From Granulicella sp. L46 (GTDB lineage: Bacteria; Acidobacteriota; Terriglobia; Terriglobales; Acidobacteriaceae), in the NCBI RefSeq assembly GCF_009765785.1, contig NZ_LMUT01000025.1:331159-395158 (forward strand): a stretch of DNA of 64,000 nucleotides, in the 5' to 3' direction. Position numbers and translations under genes: made by a program. Positions 17,708 through 26,625 of the stretch are shown here, piece after piece. The notes under the pieces were generated by a model that was not told where the DNA came from, did not search any database, and saw only the letters and a program-made list of their open reading frames with translations. The first letter of the stretch is position 1, and the number at the start of each line of letters is the position of its first letter.

Positions 17708-18074
17708 TCGCCATCAGGACAGGTGACGACCCAGCTTAGCATTGCGGGGCGAATGTCGTGCTTCGAGATGGTCTGCGTGTCGGGAAATTGTGATCGTCCT
17801 TATGAATTCTTTATCCCATTCCATACAGATTCCTTACACAGCCTGCTCTAAATTGAACGTACTCCAAGCGATGCGAGGGGGACCGCGATTGTGATTTGAG
17901 CCGTAAGTCAACGGTTATTGCAGGGAAGAACGATGACGCCACGAACCTGAATTGCATTTGATTCGGAAGGGTGGCTTGTTGCCTGAAAACTGCGCTCAAA
18001 TGCCGAGCCATGCGAGCGACGATGCAACACAAATCAAAGGTCTGCAGCGCATTGCCTGGACAAGAGAGGCCTCA
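17708..18074. other. Divergent intergenic region, cadD-like / porin
   Basis: This 367-bp region separates two divergent genes and presumably holds both promoters. I could not pick convincing -35/-10 pairs or an operator palindrome by eye. The longest frame here is just the upstream extension of the porin frame and lacks signal-peptide character, so it was excluded from the porin call. Confidence 0.4.
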
Positions 18075-19874
18075 ATGAAGAACGCACTAAAGATGGCGAT
18101 GATCGGCTTAGCCATTACGATACCTATGACATGCCGGGCGCAGGATACGACGTCGGGTGCAAAACAACCCGCGGGATCGACGCAAGGCACGCCTCAGTCG
18201 ACAACCAACGGCTTATCGAGCCAGCAGATGACGTCGTTGCAGGCGGAGTTGGATGAGCTCAAGGCAAAGATTGCGCAAATCGAAGCGGAGATAAAGGCGG
18301 GAGCTGGGCAGAATGCGACCGCACCTCCGCAGAAGACGGCGGCCCCTGCACAAAATGCAGTGGCCCCTGCGCAGAACACGGTAGTTCCAGCAGCCACGAC
18401 GAAAGAAGCCCCCGCTGTAGCGGTCGTAGCGGCTGCACCAGCAGCTACAGATTTTCCTGCGGAGACGACCACCGAGGGAGCGCCGTTTCCTGGCGACTGG
18501 TCGTGGCTGAATGCCCAAGGCCGCGTGGTTGATTTTCCGCTGGCCACAAAATACTTCACTCCTGAGTTTCGGTCGGACGTGAATTACATTCTCGACTTCA
18601 ACCACCCTGAGGATGACACCATGGGTGGGTCGACCGAATCATTTCGCTCGAATGAGTTCCAGTTAGAGCAGTTGAGCTTTGGCGGCGACATTCGCGTTCA
18701 AAATGTGCGCGGTCGGTTTCTTACTATGTTTGGCGAGTTTGCCACAACGACTCCGCGCAATGACGCCAGTTATAGCCGCGGTCAATGGGATCTCGCCGAT
18801 GCGTATCGGTATGTTTCGGAAGCGTGGGGCGGATATCACTGGGACAAGTTGCATGGCATTAATCTTGATGCCGGAATCTTTGTTTCTTATATCGGGTTGT
18901 TCAGCTACTACAACGCCGATAACTGGGCCTATCAGCCTTCGTTTGTTTCTTCCAATACACCGTGGTTCTTCACGGGTGTGCGCGGACAGGTTTTTGTGAC
19001 GAAAAATCTGAAGATAGAGCCGTGGTTTATCAATGGCTGGCAATCGTATGCACGCTCTAACGGAAAGCCGGGATTGGGCGGACAGATTCTCTGGCATCAC
19101 GGGGACTGGCTTGACCTGGTCTTCAATAATTACGGTCTGGGGGAAGATGCTCTCGGTGTCCCATATCGCCATCGTTATCACACGGACGACAGTATCCAGG
19201 TTAAGTATTACGACAACAAGAGCCACTTCATCGATAAGGCGGCATTTACCTTTACAGCTGACGCCGGTTGCGAAGTGGGTGTGGGAACCAATCCTGTGGA
19301 CGCCGGCACAAACGTAGCATGCCATGGCGATAAGCCGGCACCCGCATCGGCCGGCGGCGGGACAGCCTATAAGCAATACTTCATCGGCTATATGGAATAC
19401 AACCGCGTGTGGTGGGACAAGGACAAGTACGCCTTCACCTTGGGCGGCGGTCAAATGAGCAATCCCGGCCGCTACTTGACGTTGTTGCCGCCAATCAACG
19501 GAGCGACCGCGACCAGCGGAACGCCTTACTTCACGGAGAACCCTGGCGATAAGTACACGGCGTGGGATACCACAGGAACGATCGACTACATGCCGAACCA
19601 ATTCATCACATTCCGCACCGAGGTAGGGTATCGGCACGCGAGTGTTCCTTACTGGACGGGGCGTGGCGGAATTACGCCTCCGGGTGGAAACAATGGGTCT
19701 CCCGCGGACTACGCCTGCAGTACCGGTGCGTCTTCCGGGGTAGGTTTTAGCGGAGGACTTGCTGCCGCGCAAGCAGCTTGCGGCGGACCTGCTGGCTCTA
19801 CCTCGTCCATCTGGTTCCCCGACCTTCGCAGGGACCAGTTGGCGTGGACTACGGCCATCATGGTGAGGTTCTAA
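18075..19874 (+). CDS. OmpL-like beta-barrel porin (bbp2 family)
   Basis: A 599-residue outer-membrane protein. A signal peptide (MKNALKMAMIGLAITIPMTCRAQ) is followed by a Gln/Thr-rich stretch and a short heptad coiled coil (LQAELDELKAKIAQIEAEI). An Ala/Pro linker containing repeated APAQN/PAQN units comes next, then a long barrel rich in alternating aromatic residues, ending in TAIMVRF with a terminal Phe as outer-membrane proteins have. Barrel segments such as GIFVSYIGLFSYYNADNW match the bbp2/OmpL-like porin family. The ATG at 18075 was chosen for its signal peptide and an upstream GAGAGG. It precedes the RND genes by 112 bp and may share their promoter. Confidence 0.8.
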   Translation: MKNALKMAMIGLAITIPMTCRAQDTTSGAKQPAGSTQGTPQSTTNGLSSQQMTSLQAELDELKAKIAQIEAEIKAGAGQNATAPPQKTAAPAQNAVAPAQNTVVPAATTKEAPAVAVVAAAPAATDFPAETTTEGAPFPGDWSWLNAQGRVVDFPLATKYFTPEFRSDVNYILDFNHPEDDTMGGSTESFRSNEFQLEQLSFGGDIRVQNVRGRFLTMFGEFATTTPRNDASYSRGQWDLADAYRYVSEAWGGYHWDKLHGINLDAGIFVSYIGLFSYYNADNWAYQPSFVSSNTPWFFTGVRGQVFVTKNLKIEPWFINGWQSYARSNGKPGLGGQILWHHGDWLDLVFNNYGLGEDALGVPYRHRYHTDDSIQVKYYDNKSHFIDKAAFTFTADAGCEVGVGTNPVDAGTNVACHGDKPAPASAGGGTAYKQYFIGYMEYNRVWWDKDKYAFTLGGGQMSNPGRYLTLLPPINGATATSGTPYFTENPGDKYTAWDTTGTIDYMPNQFITFRTEVGYRHASVPYWTGRGGITPPGGNNGSPADYACSTGASSGVGFSGGLAAAQAACGGPAGSTSSIWFPDLRRDQLAWTTAIMVRF

Positions 19875-20016
19875 GCCCAGCTTACGCACATCGCATCTAT
19901 GGATGAATGGGCAGAGTGCCCAGAGCTTTCTTCTGGCACTCTGCCTTAGCTAAACCTTATTCGCCACACTATCCGGTGAACGCCTTATGCGCTTCCGTAG
20001 TGGTCCAGCCCTGTCC

Positions 20017-21150
20017 ATGAAAGCCACCCTCGTGAGAATTCCAATTGTTACATTGTCCTTCGTGGTGGTGATGGCGGGGTGCAATTCAAAGCCCCCCGAC
20101 CCAGCGGCCGGTCTGCCGCCCGCAGCGAAAGTGACGCAGGCCTACGAAGCGCAGGAGTTTGCTCCTGAACATCCGGAGCAATTCCCGCTGGTTGCTGCCA
20201 CCGAACACCGCGCAGCAGCACAACTGGCCGTTACGGGATCCATTAATCCAGACGTTTCTCGCACCGTACCGGTGATCTCACTAGCCTCAGGACGTATTGT
20301 CGGCATTTACGCGCGGCTCGGGGAGGTGGTGAGAAAGGGCCAACTCCTTCTTCGCGTTCGGAGTGACGATATCTCAAACGCGTTTGCGAACTATCAGATG
20401 GCTGTGTCCGATGAGGTATTGGCAAAAGCGCAGTGGGACCGAGCACAAGATCTTCTAAAACATGGAGCCATCGCTGTCGCCGATCTTGAGGTCACGAGGG
20501 ATACAGAGGAAAAAGCTAAAGTCGCAATGGATACCGATGCGGAACATCTGCGCCTGTTGGGCAGCAGTATCAACCATCCAAGCGGCATCGTGGACATCAT
20601 CGCACCCGTCTCCGGCGTGATTACCGATCAAGAAGTGACGAATGCCGCTGGCGTACAAAGTTTGGGAACAAGCCCGTTCACCATCTCCGATCTCTCGACG
20701 GTTTGGGTCGTTTGCGATGTATACGAGAACGACCTGGCGAATGTGCACACCGGGGATCCGGCAGAGATCACATTGAATGCGTATCCGGGCCGTGTGTTCA
20801 GGGGAAAAGTCAGCGATATTTTTCCGATACTCGATCCGAACATCCGTACCGGCAAGGTGCGTATCGAGGTCGCGAATCCCGGAATGATGAAGATCGGCAT
20901 GTTCGTGACCGCGACGTTTGAAGGAAAGACTGAGCAGGCATACGCGGCGGTACCCTCGTCGGCCATCTTGCATTTGCATGATCGCGACTGGGTCTACGTG
21001 CCGGTGGCAAACAAGCGATTCAAGCGAATCATGATCGTTGGGGGGGACCTCTTACCAGGGAACATGCAGGAGGTTCTGTCGGGTTTATCGGTTGGCCAAC
21101 AGGTGGTGATCAATCCACTGCCTTTGCAAAACACTGTCGACACCCAGTAA
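20017..21150 (+). CDS. RND efflux periplasmic adaptor lipoprotein (CusB/CzcB-like)
   Basis: A 377-residue membrane-fusion protein linking the RND pump to the outer-membrane channel. The N-terminal signal ends in the lipobox VVVMAGC, so it should be lipidated and periplasmic. It has a barrel-sandwich lipoyl half (VISLASGRIVGIYARLGEVVRKGQ), a helical hairpin, then GVVDIIAPVSGVITD-like closure and beta-barrel segments (TVWVVCDVYEND, GKVSDIFPIL). An upstream ATG at 19987 extends it by ten residues, but 20017 is closer to a normal signal peptide. It is 27 bp before the pump gene. Confidence 0.85.
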   Translation: MKATLVRIPIVTLSFVVVMAGCNSKPPDPAAGLPPAAKVTQAYEAQEFAPEHPEQFPLVAATEHRAAAQLAVTGSINPDVSRTVPVISLASGRIVGIYARLGEVVRKGQLLLRVRSDDISNAFANYQMAVSDEVLAKAQWDRAQDLLKHGAIAVADLEVTRDTEEKAKVAMDTDAEHLRLLGSSINHPSGIVDIIAPVSGVITDQEVTNAAGVQSLGTSPFTISDLSTVWVVCDVYENDLANVHTGDPAEITLNAYPGRVFRGKVSDIFPILDPNIRTGKVRIEVANPGMMKIGMFVTATFEGKTEQAYAAVPSSAILHLHDRDWVYVPVANKRFKRIMIVGGDLLPGNMQEVLSGLSVGQQVVINPLPLQNTVDTQ

Positions 21151-21177
21151 CCGCCGAAGAGACCTGAGGGAGAAGGT

Positions 21178-24100
21178 ATGATCCGCGCACTCGTAGATTT
21201 CGCACTGAACAATCGCATTGTGGTGCTTGCGGTCGCGCTGCTTTTAATTGTGTGGGGAGCCATTTCTTTTCATCAGTTGCCCGTAGAGGCTTATCCAGAC
21301 ATTGCGGACAATTATGTAACGGTAATCACGCAATGGCCGGGCCGATCTGCTGAAGAGGTGGAACAGCAGGTAACGATTCCGATTGAAGTTCAGATGGCTG
21401 GCATGCCGCACATGACGTACTTGCGGTCTGAGTCCATCTTCGGACTTTCGTTCGTCATCATGATATTCGACGACAGTTCTCAAAACGATTGGAACCGTCA
21501 GAAGGTGCTCGAGCGCCTCACGCAGGTCAATCTTCCGAGCGGGCAGAATCTGCAGCCTCAGATCGGGACGGATTGGAGCACTACAGGCCAGATCTATTGG
21601 TACACCATACGCAGCACGGATCCGCGCTACGATCTCATGCAGTTGCGAGGGATTGAGGATTGGACGCTGCTGAAGCAATTCAAATCCGTCCTGAATGTTG
21701 TCGACGTCTCTGACTTTGGTGGCACGGTCCGCGAGTACCAGGTGCGTGTGGATCCCGACAAGCTGGTGTCGTACGGGCTAAGTATTGGCCAGGTTGAACA
21801 GCAACTGTCGAACAATAACAATAATGCCGGCGGCAGCTTTGTCGAGCTCGGCATGCAGCAGATGAATGTTCGTGCGCTTGGTCTGTACAAGAGTGTTCAA
21901 GACATCGAAAATACTGTGCTCACGACAAAGAATGGCACAGCACTTCGGGTGAGGGATATTGCCCAAGTCGAGCAGGGACCCATGATCCGGCTTGGCCATA
22001 TGGCTCGTGCCAACCATATGGAAGATGGCCACATCGTCGATGAGCCGGACATCATCCAGGGTGGTGTCCTGATGCGCAAAGGGGCGGAGGAACAACCGAC
22101 GCTGGATGCGATCCACAAAAAGGTCGACCAGCTCAACAATGGGATTTTGCCGCCTGGGGTGAAAATCATCCCGATGCTGGATCGCAGTGACCTGCTGCAC
22201 TTTACGCTGCATACCGTCATGCACAATCTCACCGAGGGGATGGTCCTGGTCGCCATCATCCTTCTCCTGTTTCTGCTGAACGCACGGGCGGCTTTCATCG
22301 TTGCGCTGACGATACCGTTCTCCTTGCTGTTCGCATCGATATGCCTGCAGTCTGCCCACATCCCGGCCAACTTGCTTTCGCTGGGGGCGCTGGACTTTGG
22401 GATGGTCGTTGACGGCGCTGTGGTGATGATGGAAAACATCATTCGACATCTTGCACATGCACGCGAGCGGAGGCCTGGAGTAGCTCCGAAGACTGTCAGC
22501 GAGATCATTCGCGATGCGTGCCACGAAGTGCAGCGGCCGGTGTTTTATGCCATCGCGATCATCATCACTGCGTACATGCCGATCTTCACGCTGCAACGCG
22601 TCGAGGGAAGATTGTTTCGGCCTATGGCGTGGACAGTTGCGTTTGCTTTGCTGGGCGCGATGCTGTTTTCGATCTTCATTGTTCCTGTCCTCGCTAACAT
22701 CTTTTTCCGCGGTGGCTTTAAGGAAAGACGCAACCGAGTGATGGAATGGCTTACCGACGGCTATCGCAAGCAGTTGCGCTGGGCCGTTGGGCATCGCTGG
22801 GTCGTCGTTGGTGTGGCGGTTCTGTCACTGGCGGGAACGATTTATCTGGGATTTGGCGGCGTAATTGGTGCTGAGTTCCTACCGCATCTGGACGAAGGCG
22901 CTATCTGGGCGCGCGGCACGCTGGCTAATAGCACCAGTCTCTCGGAGGGTGAGAACTTTGCGGCCAAGGAGCGTTTGGTCTTCGCGGCATTTCCGGAAGT
23001 GAAGACGGTGGTTTCCCAGGCAGGTCGCCCTGATGACGGCACCGACACCGGGGGGTTCGGAAACACGGAATACTTCGTTGATCTGAAGCCGCATGAGCAG
23101 TGGCGTCCGGTATTCCATGAGAACAAAGAAGAACTTATCGCTGCCATGAACCTTGCGGTGCGGCGGTATCCGGGCGCCGTGTGGAACTTCTCGCAACCGA
23201 TTGAGGATAACGTCGGCGAGACCATGACAGGCACCAAGGGCTCGCTGGCGCTCAAGATCTTTGGTGACGATCTCAACGTCCTCGAACAGAAGGGTGAAGA
23301 GGTTGCGTCTCTTATGTCTACCATCCCAGGGATGCATGACGTGAAGCTTCTGCGCGACTTCGGTCAACCAAATCTTGATGTTTCTATCGACCGGAAGATG
23401 GCGGCTCGATATGGAATCAACATGGCCGATATACAGGACGCTGTGCAAACCGCAGTCGGCGGAAATGCAGTAAGCCAGGTGTTGATCGGCGAACAACGCT
23501 ATGACTTGACGGTGCGTTATCAAGGACAATATCGCAACAACCAGCGTGCCATTGGCAGCATTCGATTGTTGGGACCTTCTGGAGAGCGCGTATCGCTGGC
23601 GCAACTGTGCAAGCTGGAAGTGCGCGATGGGGCATACGACATCTACCGTGAGGGAAATACTCGTTACATCGCAATCACCTTTAACGTTCGCGGTAGGGAT
23701 CTTGGATCGACCGTAGAGGATGCGATCAAGCAGATCAAAGATAAAATCACGCTTCCTCGTGATTACAGGGTCGACTGGTCCGGAGAATATGAGAGCGAGA
23801 AGAGAGCTGAGGCGCGCCTTGCCCTCATTGTGCCGATAACAATTCTGGTCATCTTCATTATTCTTTTTTCGATGTTCCGGTCGTACAAATGGGCGTTTTT
23901 GATTCTTCTCAACGTGGGCATGGCACGTATCGGCGGCCTTCTTGCCTTGCTGATCACGGGAACGTATCTCAGTGTGTCCTCGGGTGTGGGCATGTTGGCG
24001 CTCTTCGGCGTGTCGGTTCAGACGGGTGTCATTATGGTCGAATACATGAACCAATTGCGAGCTCGCGGCAACACGATTGTGGACTCCGCTGTTGAGGGCG

Positions 24101-24339
24101 CGGTTCTCAGGCTTCGACCGATCATGATGACAATGCTGGTGGCAACACTTGGCTTGCTGCCGGCCGCGCTGTCGCACAATATCGGTTCGGATTCTCAGCG
24201 GCCGTTTGCGATCGTCATTGTTGGCGGCCTGATTTCGGATTTGATTCTCAGCATCTTCTTGTTACCTACATTTTACGTATGGATTGCAAGAGAAGGTGAT
24301 GCTCTACCGCTGGCTGAATCGGCCAATGAAGAATTCTAG
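21178..24339 (+). CDS. Heavy-metal efflux RND pump (CzcA/CusA type)
   Basis: A 1053-residue inner-membrane RND transporter with 12 predicted membrane helices and two large periplasmic loops, normal for the HME class. In TM4, DFGMVVDGAVVMMEN preserves the D-x5-D-x6-E proton-relay pattern of CzcA-type divalent-cation exporters. CusA proteins lack the first of these aspartates, so Zn/Co/Cd/Ni-type specificity is favoured over Cu/Ag. The N-terminal MIRALVDFALNNRIVVL is typical of the family. It should export cations, driven by protons, through the adaptor and TolC genes in the cluster. It ends 44 bp before the aldolase. Confidence 0.9.
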   Translation: MIRALVDFALNNRIVVLAVALLLIVWGAISFHQLPVEAYPDIADNYVTVITQWPGRSAEEVEQQVTIPIEVQMAGMPHMTYLRSESIFGLSFVIMIFDDSSQNDWNRQKVLERLTQVNLPSGQNLQPQIGTDWSTTGQIYWYTIRSTDPRYDLMQLRGIEDWTLLKQFKSVLNVVDVSDFGGTVREYQVRVDPDKLVSYGLSIGQVEQQLSNNNNNAGGSFVELGMQQMNVRALGLYKSVQDIENTVLTTKNGTALRVRDIAQVEQGPMIRLGHMARANHMEDGHIVDEPDIIQGGVLMRKGAEEQPTLDAIHKKVDQLNNGILPPGVKIIPMLDRSDLLHFTLHTVMHNLTEGMVLVAIILLLFLLNARAAFIVALTIPFSLLFASICLQSAHIPANLLSLGALDFGMVVDGAVVMMENIIRHLAHARERRPGVAPKTVSEIIRDACHEVQRPVFYAIAIIITAYMPIFTLQRVEGRLFRPMAWTVAFALLGAMLFSIFIVPVLANIFFRGGFKERRNRVMEWLTDGYRKQLRWAVGHRWVVVGVAVLSLAGTIYLGFGGVIGAEFLPHLDEGAIWARGTLANSTSLSEGENFAAKERLVFAAFPEVKTVVSQAGRPDDGTDTGGFGNTEYFVDLKPHEQWRPVFHENKEELIAAMNLAVRRYPGAVWNFSQPIEDNVGETMTGTKGSLALKIFGDDLNVLEQKGEEVASLMSTIPGMHDVKLLRDFGQPNLDVSIDRKMAARYGINMADIQDAVQTAVGGNAVSQVLIGEQRYDLTVRYQGQYRNNQRAIGSIRLLGPSGERVSLAQLCKLEVRDGAYDIYREGNTRYIAITFNVRGRDLGSTVEDAIKQIKDKITLPRDYRVDWSGEYESEKRAEARLALIVPITILVIFIILFSMFRSYKWAFLILLNVGMARIGGLLALLITGTYLSVSSGVGMLALFGVSVQTGVIMVEYMNQLRARGNTIVDSAVEGAVLRLRPIMMTMLVATLGLLPAALSHNIGSDSQRPFAIVIVGGLISDLILSIFLLPTFYVWIAREGDALPLAESANEEF

Positions 24340-24383
24340 TTCCAAGAACCTTGGCGCTAAAGACGAGGAGGGAGGCAAGTCTG

Positions 24384-25043
24384 ATGACAAGAGAAGAGAT
24401 CCTTCGTTGTATCGGGGAGATTGGCATCGTTCCGGGCGTTCGCGTTCCCGAGAAGGAGCTAGCACTTTTCGCCGCGGAAACATTGTATGAAGCGGGAATT
24501 CCCATCGTGGAAATAACAATGACTGTTCCAGATGCCGTCGGTGTTATCTCGCAAATCGCAAGAGCTTACCCGGACTGCATTGTAGGCGGCGGCACAGTAC
24601 TCGATGCCGAGACAGCACAGCGTTGCATCGATGCGGGCGCTCGGTTTGTGACTAGTCCGGGATTGATTATGGAGGTTCTGGAATTTACTCTGCGCCGAAA
24701 TATAGTCGCTATCCCCGGTGCGATGACACCAAGCGAAGTGATTGCGGCGTGGAAGGGGGGAGCCGACATGGTCAAGATTTTTCCATGCGCTCCGCTGGGT
24801 GGCGATGCCTATATCCGAGCCTTGAAGGTTCCCTTGCCGCAGATTCCGTTGATTGCATCGGGAGGTGTAACGCAATTGACGGCGAGAGATTTCATTTATG
24901 CCGGCGCCTCGGCGCTCGGGATTCGGTCTGAGCTAACACCGAGAGCAGCGCTACAAACCCATCAGAAGCAGTGGATTTATGAGCTTGCAAGGAGATTTAC
25001 AACAATAGTCCGCGAAGCGCGTGCCCAGATGGAGCCGATTTGA
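24384..25043 (+). CDS. eda: 2-keto-3-deoxy-6-phosphogluconate (KDPG) aldolase family
   Basis: A 219-residue class I aldolase of the KDPG/KHG family, which cleaves 2-keto-3-deoxy-6-phosphogluconate to pyruvate and glyceraldehyde 3-phosphate. Family landmarks are present: VEITMTVPDA with E43, VGGGTVLD at 67-74, FVTSPG at 88-93, and MVKIFPC with the Schiff-base lysine K131. The ATG at 24384 has a strong GGAGGGAGG-rich ribosome site. The longer frame from 24351 was dropped. It lies 44 bp after the RND pump and 7 bp before tolC, so it is probably in the efflux operon. No edd or other Entner-Doudoroff gene is near. Confidence 0.85.
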   Translation: MTREEILRCIGEIGIVPGVRVPEKELALFAAETLYEAGIPIVEITMTVPDAVGVISQIARAYPDCIVGGGTVLDAETAQRCIDAGARFVTSPGLIMEVLEFTLRRNIVAIPGAMTPSEVIAAWKGGADMVKIFPCAPLGGDAYIRALKVPLPQIPLIASGGVTQLTARDFIYAGASALGIRSELTPRAALQTHQKQWIYELARRFTTIVREARAQMEPI

Positions 25044-25050
25044 GGTGGTT

Positions 25051-26352
25051 ATGTTCTTGAGCAAGATGACGCCACATTTACGTATCTCGATAGCCATTGG
25101 CTTGTTCGCGGGCATTTTGCCACCGGTGATGGCGCATGGGCAAACTGCGACACAGGCTCTTACATGGGATCAGGTGAAGACCAAATTTGAGGCAGTAAAT
25201 CCCGCGTTACGCGCAGACCAAATGAGTGTTGACGAACTAAAGGCGGCGGAGATCACGGCATATCTACGTCCGAATCCGCAGTTCACGTTGAGCGCTGATG
25301 GTACACAGATCGCTCCGTACCAGGGCCACTGGACCCCAACGTCTGGTACGGAGGCCGAACCTAACTTCAGCTATCTACATGAGCGTGAACATAAGCGGGA
25401 ATTGCGACTCAAGAGTGCACAGGAGGCCACGCAGATTGGAGGTTCGCTGCACGAAGACCTCGAACGCAACATGATCTTCAGTCTGCGGTCGGCCTTTGTG
25501 CAAACGCTCGAAGCGAAGACAGTCCTCGACCTCGCCAGGGCCGACCTTGTGTACTATGACAAGATCATTGAGATAAGTCGTGCGCGTTTCAACGCTGGCA
25601 GCCTCGCGCAGGTAGATCTGGATCGAATTGAGTTACTGCGGGTGCAATACGAGTCAGAGATTGAGAATGCGGTGGTCAACCTCCGCACACAGAAAATCCA
25701 GTTGTTGCAGCTTCTCGATGACAGGACAGCTGTCGATAAATTTGATGTAACTGGTCCTTATGATTTCTCGCCGGACTTGCAGCCGCTTGAGGCCTTTCAT
25801 AAGATTGCACTGGATGCACGGCCTGACTTGCGGGCGGCCCTCCAATCCATCGAGCAGGCAAAGACTAACCACAAGCTTGCGATTGCGGACGGTTCCACGG
25901 ACCCGACGTTTGGCATCTGGTACACTTACAACCCATCCTTCGCTAATCCATATGCACACCAGACACTTGGCTTGAGTGTCAGCATACCTTTACGCATCTT
26001 TGACCGAAACCAGGGTGAGAAGGCGCGTACGTCGATTGATATTGACCGGAATGTACAGCTGACGGAAACGGCAACGGGGCAGGTATTTAGCGACGTGGAT
26101 TCCGCGTACGAACAGGTGCGCAGCAACATCGCCTTAGTAACCCCCTATCGCACAAAGTATATGGATCAAGCCACGAGGGTGCGCGATACGGTGACCTATG
26201 CGTACCAGCGCGGCGGTGCCTCGTTGATGGATTTCCTGAATGCCCAAAGCGACTATAGGGTCGTGCAATTGGCATATGTGCAGCATATTGGCTCTTATCT
26301 GACTTCTGCGAGCCAACTTAACTTGGCTGTGGGCAGGGAAGTCATACCGTAA
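25051..26352 (+). CDS. TolC-family outer membrane efflux protein
   Basis: A 433-residue outer-membrane factor. It has a signal peptide (about residues 1-31, ending VMAHGQ) and two long helical repeats typical of TolC/CzcC channels, for example QVKTKFEAVNPALRADQ and, in the second half, FDRNQGEKARTSIDIDRNV. A tyrosine- and glutamine-rich C-terminal region follows. Start 25051 was chosen because GAGG lies five bases upstream (25042-25045), within the aldolase stop region. It completes the adaptor-pump-channel set. Expected to span the outer membrane and reach into the periplasm as a trimer. Confidence 0.85.
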   Translation: MFLSKMTPHLRISIAIGLFAGILPPVMAHGQTATQALTWDQVKTKFEAVNPALRADQMSVDELKAAEITAYLRPNPQFTLSADGTQIAPYQGHWTPTSGTEAEPNFSYLHEREHKRELRLKSAQEATQIGGSLHEDLERNMIFSLRSAFVQTLEAKTVLDLARADLVYYDKIIEISRARFNAGSLAQVDLDRIELLRVQYESEIENAVVNLRTQKIQLLQLLDDRTAVDKFDVTGPYDFSPDLQPLEAFHKIALDARPDLRAALQSIEQAKTNHKLAIADGSTDPTFGIWYTYNPSFANPYAHQTLGLSVSIPLRIFDRNQGEKARTSIDIDRNVQLTETATGQVFSDVDSAYEQVRSNIALVTPYRTKYMDQATRVRDTVTYAYQRGGASLMDFLNAQSDYRVVQLAYVQHIGSYLTSASQLNLAVGREVIP

Positions 26353-26625
26353 GCGTTAGTGGGGGTTTCGAGGGACGCTCGGGTGTGGACCAGCTGTGTA
26401 CACAGTGATTGATGTGTTGCGCGGAATTCGTGTACCGAAGCGTCCAGCTTTGTGCGACCGGATGACTAACGAACTTTTACTTGAATCCTTACGCCTTCTT
26501 TATGGCGGCCTTCCTAGAATCGTAGAGATGCTTTTTATGGCCAAATCTCGCGGACGACTCCGAAGACCCGAAGGCGCTGCCGAGGTTTGGTTCATGCAAA
26601 GCACGTAGAGGGCCCCCGCATCTTT
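26353..26625. other. Intergenic gap before the glycosyl/ABC operon
   Basis: A 273-bp region between tolC and the next operon. A short open frame at 26396-26608 has no recognisable domain or good ribosome site. It was left uncalled, although it is Leu/Arg-rich and could be a leader. No T-tract terminator was found. Confidence 0.35.

Noticed and set aside
18663-19889. 408-codon frame antisense to the porin
   Set aside because: The plus-strand frame has a signal peptide, barrel features and a terminal Phe; the antisense product has none.
22879-24177. 432-codon frame antisense to the RND pump
   Set aside because: Overlaps a gene with full HME motifs; the product is His/Arg-rich without any fold signature.
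26396-26608. 70-codon frame before the GT-A-like gene
   Set aside because: No clear ribosome site, no recognisable domain, and it overlaps the longer possible start of the next gene.
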